NCBI RefSeq assembly: GCF_011751945.2
Contig: NZ_CP064951.1
Span: 682,001-746,000, forward strand
Origin: Actinomyces sp. zg-332
Lineage (GTDB): Bacteria; Actinomycetota; Actinomycetes; Actinomycetales; Actinomycetaceae
Length of the DNA: 64,000 bases
Reading direction: 5' to 3'
Part shown: positions 1 through 8,961 of the stretch, piece by piece
Numbering within the stretch: the first letter of the stretch is position 1
Layout: every line of letters starts with the position of its first letter
The notes under the pieces: generated by a model
What the model was told of the DNA's origin: nothing
Database searches by the model: none
The model's input: only the letters and a program-made list of their open reading frames with translations
Translations under genes and position numbers: made by a program

Positions 1-330
1 GATCCATTAGTAGAATATGCTAATGAGGGTGCGCAAATGTTTGCTACCATGATGGAACGTATTCGTGAGGAAACCGTAACACATATATTTGGTTACTATG
101 GTCACTTTACTCGTGTATATAATGAACTCGTAGAAAGTGGTGCAATTGAAAAGGTAGAAGAGCAGTCTGAATCTGTGATGGGTGATGTAGGTCAAGCAAA
201 GACCACTGATAACTTGCAATATCATGCTCCTGATGAATCTGGTCAAGCTACTTCCTCGGATGATTCTAAGCCTAAAGAACAAGGTAATAGGCAAGAACGC
301 CGTGCAGCTAAGAAAAAGAAGAAAAAGTAA
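1..330 (+). CDS. secA: Protein translocase subunit SecA, C-terminal end (partial)
   Basis: Only the last 109 residues are inside the window; the reading frame is open from base 1 (DPLVEYANEGAQMF...). The motif DPLVEY followed by a helix with MMERIREE is the end of the SecA helical scaffold domain. The tail is low-complexity and hydrophilic and ends in a basic stretch (QERRAAKKKKKK), as in actinobacterial SecA1, with no zinc-binding Cys motif. SecA is the cytoplasmic ATPase that pushes unfolded preproteins through SecYEG. The internal ATG at 37 is not the real start. A strong terminator follows at once. Identity rests on this short but characteristic C-terminus. Confidence 0.85.
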   Translation, partial: DPLVEYANEGAQMFATMMERIREETVTHIFGYYGHFTRVYNELVESGAIEKVEEQSESVMGDVGQAKTTDNLQYHAPDESGQATSSDDSKPKEQGNRQERRAAKKKKKK

Positions 331-344
331 ATCTAACTTTTAGA

Positions 345-386
345 TAAGAGGAAGTAGGGAAGTTCTCTGCTTCCTCTTATTTTTTA
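345..386 (+). terminator. Rho-independent terminator of secA
   Basis: A perfect 10-bp stem (TAAGAGGAAG at 345-354 pairs with CTTCCTCTTA at 370-379) is followed directly by a T tract at 380-386. It lies 15 bases after the secA stop codon. Confidence 0.9.
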
Positions 387-1044
387 ACACAAATTAAGCT
401 ACTATATACCGGATTAATATACTGATTTTATTGCTCTTATTAGTTGCATTTATAAAAATATTCATTAGCTATGATTATGGTAAGAATCACAAAAATATTT
501 TGAACCTATACTAAGAATTTAAAAGCGCAAAAGTAAATCTAACAGGGTAGGAATTATAGCTATATTTACCTATGGATAAGTACAGTGAGTGAATATAAGT
601 CGACAGTAAAAAGATAAGATAAGTTTTAAATATTGAATATAGCAAGCAATGTTAAAACAGGTAAAGTGGTAAAAGTAAAAATATAAAAACGCTAAAAATA
701 TTTCTATAAGCAAAACTAAAAACTAAAACCAAAGTGTATAACCCTGTAATAAAACGCTAAATAGTGAAAATACCAATCGCTAACAAAACTAAACACTAAA
801 TTAAGTATCACAAAACAAGGATATATTGAAACAAAAGCTAAGTGAAACAATAAAGAGCAGTCAAATACAAGTAATAGCAAAATATTGAAAGGTAAAAATA
901 GTAGTAACAATAATACTAGATAAGCAAAACGCTAAAACAATACAACAAGCAACCTAGACAGTATCCTAAGGAAATAAATAAAATGAATTCTGATATTTTT
1001 CTTTATAACAAAAAACAAATAACATATAAATATTTTATAAAGTA
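387..1044. other. Gene-free, strand-asymmetric A-rich stretch
   Basis: About 660 bases between the secA terminator and the sodA terminator hold no convincing gene. The plus strand is strongly enriched in A over T from about 480 to 1010. The word AAAACGCTAAA occurs three times (near 688, 751 and 928). A 64-codon minus-strand frame (716-910) exists, but its Phe/Leu-rich translation is what an A-rich complementary strand gives and it has no good ribosome binding site. It may be decayed sequence or an untranslated RNA; nothing specific was recognised. Confidence 0.4.
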
Positions 1045-1076
1045 AAAGGGCCAAATACAGATGTAAATAGCCCTTT
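1045..1076 (-). terminator. Probable terminator of sodA
   Basis: A 7-bp stem (AAAGGGC at 1045-1051 with GCCCTTT at 1070-1076) lies 32 bases beyond the sodA stop. On the minus strand it is followed by TTACTTTAT, an imperfect T tract. Confidence 0.6.
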
Positions 1077-1107
1077 GGTAGTCTTTGTTAGTTTATTTAT
1101 TGATAAT

Positions 1108-1746
1108 CTACTTATTTTTGCAATCGCAACAGCACAATTTAACAGTATTTACTTTCTGAGCATTTAAGTAACGTTTGTTTACGTTTTCCCAATTGACAAT
1201 ATTCCAGAAAGCTTTTACATAGTTAGCTTTAACGTTTAAATAGTCTAAGTAGAAAGCGTGTTCCCACATATCAAGCATTAGTAGTGGAACTATGCCTGCT
1301 GGCATATTTGATTGTTGGTCAAATAGCTGGAAAATGTGCATACGCTTACCTAGAGAATCCCAACCTAGAATTGACCAGCCAGAACCTTGTATTCCCATAG
1401 CGTTGGCTTCAAAATGTGCTTGGAAAGCTCCAAATGAACCAAACTGTTCAACAATTGCTTCTTTGATTTCACCGTCTATTTTTCCGCCTTCTGGGCAAAG
1501 ATTAGTCCAGAAAATGCTGTGGTTAATGTGTCCACCTAAGTTGAAAGCAAGGTTCTTTTCCCACAAATTTACTGCTGATAAGTCATTATTAGCACGTGCT
1601 TCTTCTAGTTTTTGTACAGCTGCATTTGCTCCGTCAACGTAAGCTTGATGGTGTTTTGTATGGTGTAAAGTCATAATTTCTTTAGAAATGTGTGGTTCTA
1701 AAGCATCATAGTCGTATGGTAGTTCAGGCAAAACATATTGAGTCAT
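1108..1746 (-). CDS. sodA: Superoxide dismutase, Mn/Fe family (probably Mn-type)
   Basis: A 212-aa cytoplasmic enzyme that converts superoxide to O2 and H2O2. The metal ligands are visible: His28, His76, Asp159 and His163 (DMWEH). [12 protein letters not shown] has Gly at the position where iron enzymes usually carry the active-site Gln, and DQQSNMP supplies the Gln typical of manganese enzymes, so Mn or cambialistic use is more likely. QGSGW (120-124) is the usual family motif. The body ends at [11 protein letters not shown] as expected, but about 14 extra residues follow, ending in CCCDCKNK, a cysteine cluster I do not know in this family. The start is supported by AAGGA on the minus strand just upstream. 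A perfect inverted repeat lies 22 bases upstream (1768-1785). Confidence 0.95.
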   Translation of the reverse strand: MTQYVLPELPYDYDALEPHISKEIMTLHHTKHHQAYVDGANAAVQKLEEARANNDLSAVNLWEKNLAFNLGGHINHSIFWTNLCPEGGKIDGEIKEAIVEQFGSFGAFQAHFEANAMGIQGSGWSILGWDSLGKRMHIFQLFDQQSNMPAGIVPLLMLDMWEHAFYLDYLNVKANYVKAFWNIVNWENVNKRYLNAQKVNTVKLCCCDCKNK

Positions 1747-1767
1747 TTTTATTCCTTACAATCTGAA

Positions 1768-1785
1768 TGTTTATTTTAATAAACA
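1768..1785 (-). promoter_or_regulatory. Perfect inverted repeat upstream of sodA, candidate operator
   Basis: TGTTTATT-TT-AATAAACA has two perfect 8-bp arms. It sits 22 to 39 bases before the sodA start, where a repressor could block the promoter or initiation. It does not match the DtxR/IdeR or Fur consensus that I know. That it acts as an operator is inferred from symmetry and position only. Confidence 0.45.
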
Positions 1786-1917
1786 AATCTTTAAGTAAGA
1801 ATATTTCAAATCTGCTTAATACCATAAAATTTTGCACTCACTGAAAGTAAATGGTAGGGCAGATGTAAAATAATCTGGAACTTATATTGTAAATGCATTA
1901 TTCAAAGAATGCACCAT

Positions 1918-4900
1918 TTACGGATTGTTGTTGTGTTTTATTTGTTCTAAAATACTAGGATCTTTAATCTTTGTATCTTGAGCGAATAAAACAATCTTGG
2001 ATATTATCTCAGCAGTCTTTGGATCTTCATCAATGAATGGTAAGAATAATTTACCACGCTGTTGTGAATGCACTGGTAGAACATTTATTACAGATCCAGC
2101 TTTTTGGTGAATAATTCCACTGCCTAAATGTATAGTGTAATCTGCACGCCTACCATTGATGATAGCGAAATTATCACTAAAAGTTACATTTTCTAGCTTG
2201 AATAGTTCAAGGTTAAAGCTGATAATTGCTTTTCTCATTTGAACAGTAGAGTGGCTTGTTTGCGGGTCAACGCCACCTACATGAGCAACACTTACAGCTA
2301 AATCTACATCACGCATTACTTCAGAGAAAATAATGTCAGGTATATCATCTATTTTTATCTCTTTCAGAGTTTTACGTTCATAAAAACACACCCATTCTAA
2401 AGTAGGTGCTTCAATTTCTGATGGAGAGAACCAATCTGCTAAAGCATAAATTTTAGCTATTATATTTTCTTTATAATAGACTTTTTGTAAGCCTTCTTCT
2501 GGGTCTACAACCCAACGTCTTGTCTTTAGCAATCCAATAGTTTTTTGTGGCTGGATTTGGTGTCCAGCATACCTCAAAGAATTAGTCTTACCTAATTCAT
2601 CAGCCGTTTTTAGATATAACTCTCTAAAGACTTGTTTGAAAGGCCGTTTAATTTGTCTGGTGAATAAGTCTTTCTGATAGATATGCCATTTGTCGCTATT
2701 ATATAGATCCAGTGGATGAGCTATTTTTAGTGACGTATCTTTTGGAATATCAATGGTCTTGCGTTCATAATTACCGTTTTTATCACTAGCATACAAGACT
2801 ATTAACTTCTCGTTTTCAAAGTAACCAACCTCTTCACCAGCTTTGAATACTAGGTTTCTTAGTAGCGGTGAAATAACGAGGTTATTTTCTAGCAGGTTGC
2901 TTATTTCTTCTGAATGGAAAGTAACTTCATCTTCCATTGCCTCTTCAAGCATTTTCTTAGAACGTACATATTGATCTTTAAGATTATTGTGGGTTTGCTT
3001 CAAATCTTCAATATATGTGTCTTTTTTATACTTAGCTGGTAGAGATTTTAGTTTTTTACCATCTTTTTCATAAACAATTTCGCTTTTACCGTTTTCATCT
3101 ATTCGTATATAAACGGTTATGTCACCAATTTCTTTAGGTGCAAAAAAGCTAGCAGATTCTTGGATTAGTTTTGTTTCCATAGTCCAAGTTAGGCGTGTAG
3201 CATCACTGTACCCAGCATTTCTAGCTAAGTTTTCTAAAGCTATGCTAACACTTGTTGCTTCACTTGCTCTGCGTCCAGCTCCGAATTGTTTACTAGTTTT
3301 CAAGAAATCTTGTAAGAACTTATATCGATGTAAGATATCTTTCTCACCGTTCTTAGCAACAGGAATAAGCCCATAGCTTTTTACTAGGTCTTGGTTACGC
3401 TTATCTAAAATTGCTTTTTCAGTGTCCTCAATAGCTATACGACCTAGGGTGGCGTCAGCAAATTTCCTTGCTCTGGAATGTTTTGCGCCATCAGATATGT
3501 ATTTTGCGCTTTCATATAGCAAGTTAAAGTTTTCTTGGCCTAACTGTGCATAAGATGATTTAAACCAATCGACATCAAAAGCCCCATTTTGCAAATCATC
3601 TACTGATATTGGAGTGTATTTAGCAAATAGTGACTCTTTCTTTTTGTCTATATCGCTGGTATGTGCTTGGAAATAGTAGCAACCACTTGCCAGTCCTTGC
3701 CAACCTAGATACTGTTCGATAATAGGTATCCACTGTGGCGCATACATTGCTACTTCAACTAGGCGCATAACAGGAATGTTTGTTGTGGCTAGTTTTTCCT
3801 TCAGAATATCTACACTGTCACTTTCTTTAGGGAAACTCACCTTTAACAAGTGGCTTAAAGTAGATTTCTTTGAATCATCTTTTGACCAATACCAAGTATT
3901 TCGATCAAGTTTCAATTTACCTAAGGCTTTTAATACTTTGACTAGATTTTCTATTCCTTCAATGCGTTTAATAGAGTGTATAGCACTAGAGTGTTGTAAA
4001 GGAATATCTCCACGCTCTAGTTCAAGTTCAACTAGAATATCTATAATTTTCTGTCCATGTATTTCTAGTATTTTCTCTGAATGCTCATTTTTGGAGTAGT
4101 AGTTATCAAATTGCTTATACATATAAGGCTTAGTTATAGAATATTTATCGTTGATTTGTATACTTATTATTTCCAAATTTGATTTAGAGTTTGCAAGAAT
4201 ATATTGATATAAGAAATCTACCTTGACTAACCCTAAATGCACAGCGTATGCAACTTCATATATGTTTAAAAATACTGTTTCCCATGAAATATTATTTTCC
4301 TTAGATAATTTTTGCATTTGAGAGTCGATGTAGTATTTTATTTCAAAAACTTTTATGAAGTCTTCGTCATTAGTATATTTGTCCAAATAATTGAATAACG
4401 TGGTCATGAAAGCTATAGAAGTAAAAATACTTTCATAAGATTTGTTTTTACCCCAATCTAAATAGGAATTAGATAGTTTAGTAATAGGATATTTATTTAT
4501 TATTGTGTTAATTATGGATAAAGCTATTTCAAAATTATATTGGGTAAAACCGTGTTTTTTATCTGAGTATAGGGCCTCTATTACATCTTTACCTTGCTTA
4601 TTTTTCCAAGTAGAACCAAAGTATTTTAAATCTTCTTTTTCTAGTAGGAAATTTAGCTCATCTAATGAAGTTTTTAATACTTTATTTATAATCTTGAAGT
4701 AGCATTCTTCTTCATCGTCATCATGGTCTAAATCAAAAGTGTTTAAAGCTAAATGCAAATGTAACAACGTATTGTAATCATCTATATGAGTGCTATAAAA
4801 ATCTTCCCAGACTTTAGTCAAAGGATAGTAGGAAAGATCAACTTTATCACCACGATCACGATAATCTGTAGGTTTTGTTGTAGCAAAGGTATTTCCAAGT

Positions 4901-6978
4901 ATTACTTCACCGTAGGAGGTTTTGTATTCGTAATCTTCATGCTGAGTGTATAACTCGTTCAAAGCTTTTACTATTTTTAGTAATTTTTTAGTTGGTGTGG
5001 AGAAGATGTTCTTTGCTTTGATTGGTATATCCAAACTTAGAGATACATTTGGTGTATAATCTTTGTCATACAAGTTATCTAGAGCTTTTTCTAAGTTATT
5101 TGAGCCAAGCAATTTGCCAATTAGAACTTCTTCGCTAGAAGAAATAGAGGTAATTTTTTGTATAAAATCTGAAATTTCTTGCTCAGATAGTTTTTTCTCC
5201 TCTTTAGCTTTAGACACCAACTCTAAGGCACCCAAACGCTTATTTTCATCTTTACTTTGAATAAGGTTATCTATTGTTATTTTCAAGTCATCTATATTTT
5301 GCTTATAGAGTAACTCAATGCTATATTGTCTAATTTCAGGAGTCTTTAGACGTAAGTATCCTTCAAAATCAGCTATATATTCAAAAGTAAGAGCATTATC
5401 TTTTATAATCTTATAAAGAAGTTTTGTAGGAAAGTTTCTATTACCAAAAAGTTTTACTAAGGTATATTTTTGTTTCTCAGTTTTAGGATTAGAGTATAAA
5501 GTACTTAGCACTTTACCGAAATCATAGTAGCTTGTTAGGTAATCTGTATACTCGTCAGTAATTAAATCATCTTTTAACAGGCAAGCAATATAACCTAACT
5601 CTTTCGACAAATCATCTTTAGAGATAGTAACTTTATACCATGGGAAAATACAAGGAGAGTAAGTTTTAGTTTTCTTTGTAAAAGAGTTAAAAGCTACTTT
5701 TAGGATATTAAAGAAAAGCTTTGCTTCTTCACAGCTTTCATAATAGTCATTGAAAGATACATCTTTAAAATCTCTATCGTAGTAACCATAAGTGATAGAT
5801 ATATGAGGTAAGAAACAAGCAACTATTTGTAAAGCTTCCTCCAAGAGAGCTTTATCATTAGTTTCACAGTAATTTCTAATAATGTTCTTAGCTATTTTTC
5901 TTGCCCTAATATCATCTTGCAAATCACTCAAAACATAAGAAACTAGCAAATGTGAGTGATGTTTACCACACTCAATGATTTGGTTAATGCCTTGTATTTT
6001 GCAACTTATATCTTTGCTACCTTCAAACCATAGCCCAATCAAAGCTTCAACATTATCATCACTAGTTATTAAAGTTTTAGAATCGATATTACCGTTTAGT
6101 AAATCGTAGATTAAAGCTACTTCTTTTTTAGTTACTCGGTCGTCTTCGTATTCACCAATACCAGTAAAAGTACCTATAGATCTTCTAATTGATGCAAAAC
6201 GAACCATATTGTTATCGTGAATAATATTGAAAAGTTTCACAAAATTTTCATGTAGTCCACTATCCATGGACTCACAAATTGCTTGTCTTAAACCTTCTTG
6301 TAGCTTAGATGCTAGTAGGAGACCTGCAAGTAAATCATTTAGTTCTTTATTACTTGAAGCAACAATACCACCAATTACACTAGAGGTAAGCACACTTGTG
6401 TTCTTCTGGCTTAAAAGTAAATCTCTAATGAAATCAATTACTTCAACGTTGTTATTATCAATTTCAATAGCGCAGTACTCGTTAAAGAAAAAGGTAGAGT
6501 AGTAGGTATCTTTATCGTATTGTTCTTTCAATAAGCCCATTATGTCGATGTTCAGCAGATTAAATGCGATAAAATCGCCGAGTAAACCGCATATTTTATT
6601 GAATAGGTGAGCATAATTTTGCGAACGAACTGTTCTTCGATAATAACTTACAGTATATGGATATTGTGGAAGCCTTTGGCAAACTTGTAAAAATTTAACT
6701 CTAAGTTCTTTTCCCATCAACAAATCTAAAGCAGGATATATTGAAGAAGGGAAAATATCATCTAAATTAACATAATCTTTTCTATACAACGCATCAGAAG
6801 TGTCCGAAACCCACTTATTGCCCCAATCACCGTAATCTGAAGAATCAGTACCTTCAAATAAAGCATTTACAAAATTCTCACTTGGCTTATTGAGAGATTT
6901 TTTAGCAGACTTTACTCTTTCGATAAAAGAATCCCTCACATCAGATTTGAAAGCGTAGTACCTAAACATTTCTACCAC
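1918..6978 (-). CDS. DUF4132 domain-containing giant protein
   Basis: A 1686-aa protein with no signal peptide or membrane segment, so probably cytoplasmic. The first ~1200 residues are a long run of amphipathic helices resembling an alpha-solenoid (HEAT/ARM-like). The last ~500 residues are the conserved part of the DUF4132 family: SLRYAGHQIQP, LLKTRRWVVDPEEGLQ, the DVDLAVSVAHVGGVDPQTS block, DYTIHLGSGIIH, and the terminal module with LFLPFIDEDPKTAEIISK and DPSILEQI. Escherichia coli YehI and MolR belong to this family, whose biochemical function is not established; MolR carries an old link to molybdate. The start overlaps the stop of the small upstream gene by 7 bases, so the two are translationally coupled. 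The frame is intact throughout. Confidence 0.85.
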   Translation of the reverse strand: MVEMFRYYAFKSDVRDSFIERVKSAKKSLNKPSENFVNALFEGTDSSDYGDWGNKWVSDTSDALYRKDYVNLDDIFPSSIYPALDLLMGKELRVKFLQVCQRLPQYPYTVSYYRRTVRSQNYAHLFNKICGLLGDFIAFNLLNIDIMGLLKEQYDKDTYYSTFFFNEYCAIEIDNNNVEVIDFIRDLLLSQKNTSVLTSSVIGGIVASSNKELNDLLAGLLLASKLQEGLRQAICESMDSGLHENFVKLFNIIHDNNMVRFASIRRSIGTFTGIGEYEDDRVTKKEVALIYDLLNGNIDSKTLITSDDNVEALIGLWFEGSKDISCKIQGINQIIECGKHHSHLLVSYVLSDLQDDIRARKIAKNIIRNYCETNDKALLEEALQIVACFLPHISITYGYYDRDFKDVSFNDYYESCEEAKLFFNILKVAFNSFTKKTKTYSPCIFPWYKVTISKDDLSKELGYIACLLKDDLITDEYTDYLTSYYDFGKVLSTLYSNPKTEKQKYTLVKLFGNRNFPTKLLYKIIKDNALTFEYIADFEGYLRLKTPEIRQYSIELLYKQNIDDLKITIDNLIQSKDENKRLGALELVSKAKEEKKLSEQEISDFIQKITSISSSEEVLIGKLLGSNNLEKALDNLYDKDYTPNVSLSLDIPIKAKNIFSTPTKKLLKIVKALNELYTQHEDYEYKTSYGEVILGNTFATTKPTDYRDRGDKVDLSYYPLTKVWEDFYSTHIDDYNTLLHLHLALNTFDLDHDDDEEECYFKIINKVLKTSLDELNFLLEKEDLKYFGSTWKNKQGKDVIEALYSDKKHGFTQYNFEIALSIINTIINKYPITKLSNSYLDWGKNKSYESIFTSIAFMTTLFNYLDKYTNDEDFIKVFEIKYYIDSQMQKLSKENNISWETVFLNIYEVAYAVHLGLVKVDFLYQYILANSKSNLEIISIQINDKYSITKPYMYKQFDNYYSKNEHSEKILEIHGQKIIDILVELELERGDIPLQHSSAIHSIKRIEGIENLVKVLKALGKLKLDRNTWYWSKDDSKKSTLSHLLKVSFPKESDSVDILKEKLATTNIPVMRLVEVAMYAPQWIPIIEQYLGWQGLASGCYYFQAHTSDIDKKKESLFAKYTPISVDDLQNGAFDVDWFKSSYAQLGQENFNLLYESAKYISDGAKHSRARKFADATLGRIAIEDTEKAILDKRNQDLVKSYGLIPVAKNGEKDILHRYKFLQDFLKTSKQFGAGRRASEATSVSIALENLARNAGYSDATRLTWTMETKLIQESASFFAPKEIGDITVYIRIDENGKSEIVYEKDGKKLKSLPAKYKKDTYIEDLKQTHNNLKDQYVRSKKMLEEAMEDEVTFHSEEISNLLENNLVISPLLRNLVFKAGEEVGYFENEKLIVLYASDKNGNYERKTIDIPKDTSLKIAHPLDLYNSDKWHIYQKDLFTRQIKRPFKQVFRELYLKTADELGKTNSLRYAGHQIQPQKTIGLLKTRRWVVDPEEGLQKVYYKENIIAKIYALADWFSPSEIEAPTLEWVCFYERKTLKEIKIDDIPDIIFSEVMRDVDLAVSVAHVGGVDPQTSHSTVQMRKAIISFNLELFKLENVTFSDNFAIINGRRADYTIHLGSGIIHQKAGSVINVLPVHSQQRGKLFLPFIDEDPKTAEIISKIVLFAQDTKIKDPSILEQIKHNNNP

Positions 6979-7403
6979 ATTCTCCCTGCTAGCATTGTCA
7001 ATCGGATAATAGTTACCACGTCTTCTTCACGTAAAACTATATTTTCATCTAGCTCTGTGAACTGGGTATTATTGATAAATAAGCAGTAAATACCGTCTTT
7101 AAAACTTTCAATTGCATTATCTAGTGCGTATCCTAAATCTTGTTTATTAGTGTTATACAAAGCACCAAAACTAACTTTACCTGTTGAGCTTTTGTCTTTA
7201 ATTTCACTTGCTGTAATGTAATCAAAAAGTTCAGGTCTATAAGTTTGTGAGTCGATTTGATTATTAAATTTCTCAACCTGTATTGTGACCAAGTTTTGTA
7301 TTAAATCTTTTACCGATGAAATATTGTCATTAATGAAATAAGTTTCTTGTTTTATTCTAGGTTTTCTATTTGAAAGTTGCTTTAAATTAACATAAATTTT
7401 CAA
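6972..7403 (-). CDS. Small DUF4132-associated protein with MoaD/ubiquitin-like C-terminus
   Basis: A 143-aa protein that I do not recognise by name. It starts with TTG: on the minus strand GGAG lies 5-6 bases before it, and no ATG lies close by in a suitable place. It begins with a strand (MKIYVNLKQL), a second strand and a helix (SVKDLIQNLVTIQVEKF). It ends with CLFINNTQFTELDENIVL, EEDVVTIIRLTMLAG and RMW. That ending follows the last strands of MoaD/ThiS beta-grasp proteins (an Asn-containing turn, a hydrophobic strand, L-x-(D/E)-x-D-x-V-x-(I/F), then Gly near the C-terminus). It ends in AGRMW rather than a free Gly-Gly. The 7-base overlap with the DUF4132 gene implies a joint function. The beta-grasp assignment is my inference from pattern only. 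Confidence 0.6.
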   Translation of the reverse strand: MKIYVNLKQLSNRKPRIKQETYFINDNISSVKDLIQNLVTIQVEKFNNQIDSQTYRPELFDYITASEIKDKSSTGKVSFGALYNTNKQDLGYALDNAIESFKDGIYCLFINNTQFTELDENIVLREEDVVTIIRLTMLAGRMW

Positions 7404-7633
7404 AAAGACTCCATATACATCGTAGATATATAAATAACACTTAAATTATAATAAGAAACTATAAAATAAGCCATCTTGTTAATTTATGTACCTACTCTAA
7501 AAGTAACGAAAAAGTTATCTTTAAAACACGTATAAATAAATATATGAATAAGAACTTATAAAATGCCTATAAAACTTTAAAACTAATCTATAATTAACAC
7601 TGAAATTAGCGGATTATTCACTCAGGAAGAAAA

Positions 7634-8011
7634 ATGAAAACTCACCATGTACTAGTTTTTTCTGATGATTTATATAATAGGGAACATATCGTTTCATCAC
7701 TAGAAGGCATTTTGAACGGTTGTATTTTAGAACTAAAAGAATGTGCAACCGCAGATATTGCTGTTGAAGAAGTTAAAAATAATAACTATGACGCAATAAT
7801 TATGTATGGACAAACTTATAAAGAAGGAGCAATGGCTCTGGCTAAAAGAATACAAAATGAGCTTGGCTCATTGCCACCTACAATAATGTTAGTAGAAAGA
7901 GCTCAAGATGCTTGGCTATCAAAATGGGCTGGTGCTACAAAAATAGTGACTTTACCTGTAAAACCAAATGTTTTGAGGCAAGTAGTAGCTGATCTTCTAA
8001 AAGGAGAATAA
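7634..8011 (+). CDS. Receiver-like (CheY-fold) protein without phosphoacceptor Asp
   Basis: A 125-aa single-domain protein with the alternating strand-helix pattern of response-regulator receivers: VLVFSDD near the N-terminus gives the acidic pair, and a Thr then Lys sit in the last third (VTLPVKPNVLRQVV). Where the phosphorylated Asp should follow the third strand the sequence reads DAIIMYGQTY, with no Asp after the strand, so ordinary phosphorylation is unlikely. No output domain is present. It starts after AGGAAG. Its stop overlaps the start of the glucokinase gene (TAATG), so the two are coupled. It may be a protein-protein interaction module; the function is unknown. Confidence 0.6.
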   Translation: MKTHHVLVFSDDLYNREHIVSSLEGILNGCILELKECATADIAVEEVKNNNYDAIIMYGQTYKEGAMALAKRIQNELGSLPPTIMLVERAQDAWLSKWAGATKIVTLPVKPNVLRQVVADLLKGE

Positions 8012-8943
8012 TGTTTTCTATCGGAATTGATATTGGTGGTACAAAAATAGCTGCAGGATTAGTAAATCAAGATGGTGAGATTTTAGAAAGTTATATTGAA
8101 GAAACTAGTAGTGCTAATCTGGAAAAAATTAATGACGATATCGTATTTTTGAGTGAAAAACTTGCTAAAGATAAGCAAATAGTTGGTATAGGTGTAGCTA
8201 CCACGGGTTTCATCTCCAAAGATAGAGACAAAATACTATTTGGGACAAATATTGAACATAAGTCCTACAATCTAAAAAAAGTATTAGAAGAAAGGCTCCC
8301 TTATAAAATAGTAATAGAAAATGATGCTAATGCTGCTGGATGGGCAGAATATAAATTCGGAGCAGGCAAAGGCGCATCTTCGATGCTTATGATTACTTCA
8401 GGCACAGGAATTGGTGGAGCTAATATCATCGACAATAAGTTAGTCAGAGGTAATTACGGCAAAGGTGGCGAGGTTGGGCACATGAAAATTGTTCCTAATG
8501 GAGCCTGGTGTAGCTGTGGACTAAGTGGTTGTTTAGAAGCCTATGCCAGTGGTAGTGCCTTGGTTAGGAACGCAACTAACCTACTAAAAGCTAACCCGAG
8601 CAAAATGCAAAATATTTTGAAGCACTGTCCTGAAAATAAAATTATCGGTCCAGCAATTACCCTTGCTGCGCAAGAGGGCGATGAAACAGCTAAAGATTTG
8701 CTAGCTGAAATAGGATATTGGATTGGATACGGTGCAGCAAATCTTGCCACTATAAATGATCCTGAGATAATCGTCATAGGTGGAGGTGTATGTGCTGCTA
8801 AAGATTTGATACTAAAACACGTAAAATCTAGTTATTACGAAAACCTGTCTTCAGGTGCATACACTGACACGGCTGATATAGTTTTAGCGCAAATGCAAAA
8901 TGATGCTGGTATGATAGGTTCAGCAGATTTGGCTCGAGTATAA
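8011..8943 (+). CDS. glk: ROK-family glucokinase
   Basis: A 310-aa sugar kinase that phosphorylates glucose to glucose 6-phosphate in the cytoplasm. DIGGTK (7-12) is the phosphate-binding loop, END (about 108-110) gives the catalytic Asp, and the ROK signature includes EVGHMKI and the zinc-binding CSCGLSGCLE. Length is normal for actinobacterial ROK glucokinases. It overlaps the receiver-like gene by one base and is followed 18 bases later by the acyltransferase gene. ROK members also include transcription repressors, but there is no N-terminal helix-turn-helix here. Substrate specificity for glucose is inferred from family and from the phosphofructokinase downstream. Confidence 0.9.
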   Translation: MFSIGIDIGGTKIAAGLVNQDGEILESYIEETSSANLEKINDDIVFLSEKLAKDKQIVGIGVATTGFISKDRDKILFGTNIEHKSYNLKKVLEERLPYKIVIENDANAAGWAEYKFGAGKGASSMLMITSGTGIGGANIIDNKLVRGNYGKGGEVGHMKIVPNGAWCSCGLSGCLEAYASGSALVRNATNLLKANPSKMQNILKHCPENKIIGPAITLAAQEGDETAKDLLAEIGYWIGYGAANLATINDPEIIVIGGGVCAAKDLILKHVKSSYYENLSSGAYTDTADIVLAQMQNDAGMIGSADLARV

Positions 8944-8961
8944 GGTATAGGAAATAAAATA

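Noticed and set aside
716-910. 64-codon minus-strand frame in the secA-sodA gap
   Set aside because: Its Phe/Leu-rich translation is what an A-rich complementary strand yields; no ribosome site and no family pattern.
1918-6978. Plus-strand frames opposite the DUF4132 gene (for example 3776-4099 and 6227-6502)
   Set aside because: They are mirror frames of an intact long gene with Ser/Leu-rich translations and no ribosome sites.
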